From Phil1 sp040767925 (GTDB lineage Bacteria > Bacillota > Clostridia > Christensenellales > CAG-138): a stretch of DNA of 64,000 bases. The notes beneath the pieces are model-generated. The model was given only the letters and a program-made list of their open reading frames with translations, did no database searches and was not told where the DNA came from. The stretch is taken from positions 1,364,001 through 1,428,000 of the forward strand of contig JAXGNN010000001.1 in NCBI GenBank assembly GCA_040767925.1. Direction: 5' to 3'. The position numbers and the translations under genes are program-made. Positions 60,179 to 64,000 of the stretch are shown here, in pieces. Each line of letters opens with the position of its first letter. Position 1 is the stretch's first letter.

Positions 60179-61576
60179 TCACAGGCGCTTGAGCTTCGCG
60201 CCTTCCTTGCCGTCCTCCACGGCGAAGCCCATGGCCTTGAGCGCCTCGCGGATCTCGTCCGCGCGCGCCCAGTTCTTCGCGGCGCGGGCCGCTTTCCTCT
60301 CCTCGAGAAGGTCGAGCGCCTCCTTCGGGAACGCCTCTTCCTTCTTATGCCGGAGGATGCCCATGACGGAGCAGACGTCCCGCAGGAGGGCGTCCGCCGC
60401 CCTGAGCGAAGCCTCGCCGCGCGGCTCGCTGATGAAGCCGTTCGCGGCGCGCGTAAAGTCGAACAGCACGCCGATGGCGTCCGCGGTGTTGAGGTCGTCC
60501 TCCATCGCCTCCTCCCAGCGCCCGCGGAACTCCGCGACGGAGGCGATGAACGCCTCGTCCTCCGCGGTGGACGAGGGCGCGGGTTTCGCGAGCGCCTCGT
60601 CGAGCCGCTCGCGCGCGTTGCGGATGCGCAGGAGCGCGGCGTCGGCCTGTTCCACGAGCTCGCGGGAGAAGTTGACGGGGTTCCTGTACTGCGCGCTCAA
60701 AAGGAAGAAGCGCACGGCCTCGAGGTCGAATTCCTTAGCGATGTCGCGCACGAGCATGAAGTTGCCGAGGGACTTGGACATCTTCTCGTTGTTGATGTTG
60801 ATGTAGCCGTTGTGCATCCAGTAGCGCGCGAAGGGTTTTCCGGTCGCGGCCTCGCTCTGCGCGATCTCGTTCTCGTGATGCGGGAAGACGAGGTCCTGCC
60901 CGCCCGCGTGGATGTCGAAGGTTTCGCCCAGAATGTTCATGCTCATGGCGGAGCACTCGATGTGCCAGCCGGGGCGGCCGCGGCCCCAGGGCGTCTCCCA
61001 GCTCGGCTCGCCGGGCTTCGCGCCTTTCCAGAGGGCGAAGTCGAGCGGGTCGCGCTTGTGCTCGGTCGGGTCGATGCGCGCGCCGCTCTCGAGGTCCTCG
61101 ATCGACTGGCCGGAGAGCTTGCCGTAGGCCGGGTAGCTCCTGACGGAGAAGTACACGTCCCCGTTGTCGGCGGCGTAGGCGTGGCCCTTGTCGATGAGGG
61201 TTTGGACGAGGGCGACGATCTCGCCGATGTGCTCCGTCGCGCGGGGGTTGACGCTCGAGCGCTCGACGCCCAGCGCGTCCGCGTCGGTATAGTATTCCTG
61301 AATGTAGCGCTCGGCGACCTCGGGGACGGTGATGCCCTCCTCGCCGGCGCGGCGGATGAGCTTGTCGTCGATGTCCGTGAAGTTCTGCGCGAAGACGACG
61401 TTGAAGCCCTTATACTCGAGGTAGCGGCGCAGCGTGTCGAACACCACGAAGGGGCGCGCGTTGCCGATGTGGAAGAAGTTATAGACCGTCGGCCCGCACA
61501 CGTACATGCGGATCACGCCGGGGGTGAGGGGGACGAGCTCCTCCTTCCTGCGGGTCATGGTATTGTATATCTGCAT
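60179..61576 (-). CDS. cysS: Cysteinyl-tRNA synthetase
   Basis: A 465-residue class I synthetase. C27 in YVCGPTVYNFFHIGN is a zinc ligand with HIGN at 36-39, HIECSAM holds further ligands, and KMSKS is at 265-269. The C-terminal anticodon-binding part, with KNWARADEIREALKAMGF, is present. It starts 18 nt after the DUF815-like gene and is probably transcribed with it. AGGAT gives a modest ribosome site. Confidence 0.97.
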   Translation of the reverse strand: MQIYNTMTRRKEELVPLTPGVIRMYVCGPTVYNFFHIGNARPFVVFDTLRRYLEYKGFNVVFAQNFTDIDDKLIRRAGEEGITVPEVAERYIQEYYTDADALGVERSSVNPRATEHIGEIVALVQTLIDKGHAYAADNGDVYFSVRSYPAYGKLSGQSIEDLESGARIDPTEHKRDPLDFALWKGAKPGEPSWETPWGRGRPGWHIECSAMSMNILGETFDIHAGGQDLVFPHHENEIAQSEAATGKPFARYWMHNGYININNEKMSKSLGNFMLVRDIAKEFDLEAVRFFLLSAQYRNPVNFSRELVEQADAALLRIRNARERLDEALAKPAPSSTAEDEAFIASVAEFRGRWEEAMEDDLNTADAIGVLFDFTRAANGFISEPRGEASLRAADALLRDVCSVMGILRHKKEEAFPKEALDLLEERKAARAAKNWARADEIREALKAMGFAVEDGKEGAKLKRL

Positions 61577-61594
61577 AAAGCTTAAAATCCTTTC

Positions 61595-62968
61595 TCAGTG
61601 CCTGTGCGAGGCCTTATATTGGTGGGCGAGGGTCACCGCGGCGGTCATGGTGAGCTTTTCGTGCGCGTCCACCTGGAAGTCGACGCACGCGTTTCTCACC
61701 TCCGTCCGCTCGAAGGGGACGTCCTCGGCCTCGAGCAGCTCGCACACGATGTCGATGAAATCCGCGATGCGCGGGTATCTCATCTCGACCGTCAGGGGGA
61801 ACACCCCGGGCGAGCCGGCATCCCTTGCGGTAGCGGCGAGCAGCACGTTCTGCGGCAGCCCGCCGCGACTACACGCGCACAGGAGCACCTTCGATGCGTA
61901 CGAGTCGGCCTCGACGCCGTCGAGCAGCAGCAAAAAGCGCAGCGGCTGGCGGCGGAGCGTTTCGATGAGACTTTGGACGTCCGTCCCCTCCGGACGGGAA
62001 AAAACCACGACGCGCAGCTCGGGCAAATCCTCCGCGAGGTTGAGCGCGAGGGCGGTTTTTCCGCTGCCCTCCGGGCCGTAAATGAGCGCGTGGGAGGCGC
62101 TCTCCCCCCGCATGAAGGAGATGACGCTGTCGGTAAGCGCGGCCCTTTGTTCATCATAGTATGAGACGGGGCAAACGGAGGGCACGCTCTCGGTCGGGAC
62201 GAGCGCGCCGCCCTCGGCGAAGAAGACGCGCGCGCGCAGGAAGGAGCCCGCGCCGTAGACCGCGAACAGGTTCCAGATATCCTCGAACGCGCCGCGCCAG
62301 TCCGGCGATTTCAAAAGGCGCAGGTAGATCTCCTCAAGCGCCTCGTCCGCGGCCCATTCGCCGCGAAGCGCCTGCTCCCCGTAATGCCAGGGCAGCCACT
62401 CGTGCTCCGGCGGAAGGGGAAGGATCGCGCCCTGCCCGTTCCCCGAGGCCGGGGCGGGCTTAACGTCCGCCGGGGGCGCGGGGCGCGGGGTCGAGCCGCT
62501 CCAGAGCGCCGTGGACATGAGGGAGATGTCGTCCTTCGCGTAGCGCGGGCGAAGCTGCAATTCGCGGTGCTTCTCCGTCGCCATGCGCACGAGGTCGGCG
62601 CTCGAGAGCGAGGCGAGCTCGCCCAGCGCCGCGAGGTCCGCCTTCATGGCGAGCTGCTCGGGCTCGTCGAGCCTGCCCGCGGCGGCCATGAGCGCGAAGG
62701 AATGCTCCCGCTCGAAGATGAGCGAGAGGAGATAATCCATAAAAAGGTCCCCGCTGACCCTGCGCGCGCCCGAACGGAGCAGCGCGCGGGCGAGGTCGTG
62801 GTAAATGCGGTAAGCCGCGTGCGTATCCCCCAAATAGAGCGCGAACGCATATTCGCGCAGCACGTCGAGCGGGCCCCCGGGCTCGTCGTAGAGCACCGTG
62901 AGCCGCGATGTGAGCACGGCGATTCGCTGCGCGCCTTCCGCGGCGCCGCAATCCCTGAAATCGCGCAT
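61595..62968 (-). CDS. DUF815-like AAA family ATPase with long N-terminal region
   Basis: A 457-residue protein. The C-terminal half (about 260-457) is an AAA module: YDEQRAALTDSVISFM, Walker A GPEGSGKT (298-305), a Walker B-like LLLLDGVEAD, and AATARDAGSPG, matching the layout of DUF815 ATPases (GYDxQ...GDRGTGKS...). The N-terminal 250 residues are helical, with a central Pro/Ala linker, and are not recognised. Walker B has Gly where Glu or Asp is common (DGVE), so hydrolysis may be weak. Start: ATG at 62966-62968 with GGAGG; two in-frame ATGs 12 and 24 nt earlier are less likely. It is paired with cysS. Confidence 0.72.
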   Translation of the reverse strand: MRDFRDCGAAEGAQRIAVLTSRLTVLYDEPGGPLDVLREYAFALYLGDTHAAYRIYHDLARALLRSGARRVSGDLFMDYLLSLIFEREHSFALMAAAGRLDEPEQLAMKADLAALGELASLSSADLVRMATEKHRELQLRPRYAKDDISLMSTALWSGSTPRPAPPADVKPAPASGNGQGAILPLPPEHEWLPWHYGEQALRGEWAADEALEEIYLRLLKSPDWRGAFEDIWNLFAVYGAGSFLRARVFFAEGGALVPTESVPSVCPVSYYDEQRAALTDSVISFMRGESASHALIYGPEGSGKTALALNLAEDLPELRVVVFSRPEGTDVQSLIETLRRQPLRFLLLLDGVEADSYASKVLLCACSRGGLPQNVLLAATARDAGSPGVFPLTVEMRYPRIADFIDIVCELLEAEDVPFERTEVRNACVDFQVDAHEKLTMTAAVTLAHQYKASHRH

Positions 62969-63045
62969 CAAGACCTCCATGAACCGGCGCAATCATTTCC
63001 AAAGCAGATTCCAACACGATAATAATAGCATAAAAGTATTCCAAG

Positions 63046-63054
63046 TGATATAAT
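63046..63054 (+). promoter_or_regulatory. Extended -10 promoter of murG
   Basis: TGA-TATAAT ends 62 nt before the murG ATG, in an A/T-rich divergent region. No clear -35. Confidence 0.5.
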
Positions 63055-63115
63055 AATTTCCGCTTTATTGAGCTCAAAAAGCGGCGAAGCCGCGGTTGAA
63101 CGCGAAGAGGTATTC

Positions 63116-64000
63116 ATGAGAAAAACGGTTCTGTTCACGGGCGGGGGCTCCGCCGGGCACGTCACGCCCAACGTCGCGCTCTTCCCCAGGCTTCTCGAAG
63201 AGGGCTGCGACATCCATTATATCGGCACGGCCGAGGGCATCGAGCGCGCCATCATCGAGGGGCGCGCGGGCATAACGTACCACGCGATCTCCTCGGGGAA
63301 GCTCCGGCGCTACTTCTCGTGGAAAAACTTCACGGACCCCTTTCGCGTGCTCGCGGGCGTCGCGCAGGCGGAGAGGATCATAAAGAACATCCGGCCCGAC
63401 GCCGTGTTCAGCAAGGGCGGCTTCGTCAGCGTGCCCGTGGTGGTCGCGGCCAAACGGCTGAAAATCCCCGTCGTCACGCACGAGTCGGACTACAGCCCGG
63501 GCCTCGCCAACCGCATCAACGCGCGCTTCGCGGACAAGGTCTGCGTCACCTTCGAGGATACGCTCAAGCAAGTCGGCGAAAAGGGAATCCACACGGGCAC
63601 GCCCATCCGCCCGGAACTCTATTTCGGCAAGCGAGAAAAAGGGCTTTCCTTCCTCGGCTTTTCGGGCGAAAAGCCCGTGCTGCTCGCCATGGGCGGCAGT
63701 CTCGGCGCGGCGGCCGTCAACGAGGCGCTGCGCGGCGCGCTGAGCGCTTTAATCGAAACCTTCGACGTCGTCCACCTCTGCGGCAAGGATAAATTGGACG
63801 AGGCGCTCCTCGACATCAAGGGCTACCGCCAGTTCGCGTACGTCGACCGGGAGCTGCCGGACGTTTTCGCCGCCGTCGATCTGATCGTTTCCCGCGCGGG
63901 CGCGAACGCCGTGTTCGAGTTCCTCGCGCTCTCGAAGCCCGCGCTCCTGATCCCCTTGCCGCGCAGCGCGAGCCGGGGCGACCAGATATTGAACGCGGCG
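63116..64000 (+). CDS. murG: UDP-GlcNAc:lipid I N-acetylglucosaminyltransferase MurG (5' part)
   Basis: The first 295 codons are present and the gene runs off the window. MurG adds GlcNAc to lipid I to make lipid II on the inner membrane face. It has the N-terminal GGGSAGHVTPN loop (9-19) and SKGGFVSVPVVVAAK. THESDYSPGLANRI also matches the family, as do AMGGSLGAAAVNE and VSRAGANAVFEFLAL of the UDP-binding C-terminal lobe. ATG at 63116 has AAGAGG upstream. Family length is about 360, so roughly 65 codons are missing. Confidence 0.96.
   Translation, partial: MRKTVLFTGGGSAGHVTPNVALFPRLLEEGCDIHYIGTAEGIERAIIEGRAGITYHAISSGKLRRYFSWKNFTDPFRVLAGVAQAERIIKNIRPDAVFSKGGFVSVPVVVAAKRLKIPVVTHESDYSPGLANRINARFADKVCVTFEDTLKQVGEKGIHTGTPIRPELYFGKREKGLSFLGFSGEKPVLLAMGGSLGAAAVNEALRGALSALIETFDVVHLCGKDKLDEALLDIKGYRQFAYVDRELPDVFAAVDLIVSRAGANAVFEFLALSKPALLIPLPRSASRGDQILNAA

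Noticed and set aside
60164..61585. 473-codon plus-strand frame opposite cysS
   Set aside because: Antisense shadow of a certain synthetase gene.

Overview
The window reads as a GC-rich chromosome segment of a low-branching Bacillota (Clostridia-like) bacterium, spanning its replication origin. Supporting this are AddAB instead of RecBCD, the rpmH-rnpA-yidD-yidC-jag block next to dnaA-dnaN, an FmdB zinc ribbon, a thiamine ECF S-component (ThiT) behind a TPP riboswitch, and a class B sortase-like protein. The exact lineage cannot be fixed from sequence alone; a gut Clostridia or Christensenellales-type organism is a guess.

Layout. 0.2-4.3 kb: a double GNAT acetyltransferase, a phosphotransferase-fold kinase and a DUF885 lipoprotein. 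4.4-5.9 kb: tRNA-Gly(CCC) and tuf behind one strong promoter. 6.0-18.9 kb, minus strand: a long run thpR-addB-addA-prmC-capA-like-prfA, then tsaC(sua5)-rpiB-upp, tightly packed with overlapping start and stop codons. 19.0-23.1 kb, plus strand: nucleotidyltransferase, DUF6273 membrane protein, SGNH hydrolase and beta-lactamase-fold hydrolase. 23.2-31.7 kb: a YtcJ-like amidohydrolase divergent from a complete branched-chain-type ABC importer (livJHMGF) that ends in a RocB-like M20 hydrolase. 31.9-39.2 kb: typA-DUF362 ferredoxin protein (minus); TPP riboswitch-thiT, M23 protein, FmdB-like protein, murA and a GNAT (plus).

39.2-55.3 kb is the origin region: GNAT-parA-parB with three parS sites at its promoter, jag-yidC-yidD-rnpA-rpmH, an origin split around dnaA (DnaA boxes on both sides), dnaN, an AT-rich foreign-looking gene, and then gyrA, a four-helix-bundle (intervening-sequence-type) gene, gyrB and recF. 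The recF-gyrB-gyrA block is on the strand opposite dnaN, the reverse of the usual dnaA-dnaN-recF-gyrB-gyrA order. 55.4-64.0 kb: cca-mnmE, a secreted SH3-sortase-B-like protein with a membrane partner, a DUF815-like ATPase with cysS, and the first 295 codons of murG.

The most unusual signal is a dispersed composite repeat. It has a directional 7-nt tract (AATTGAC)n, then a GC hairpin with a T-run, then the palindrome GGCGGATTCCATATCCGCC. It starts at or within a few bases of the stop codons of upp, prfA, dnaN and gyrB, with partial or degenerate copies elsewhere. Its tract also flanks the four-helix-bundle gene in inverted orientation between gyrB and gyrA. One palindrome copy carries paired compensatory changes, which suggests that the hairpin is maintained.
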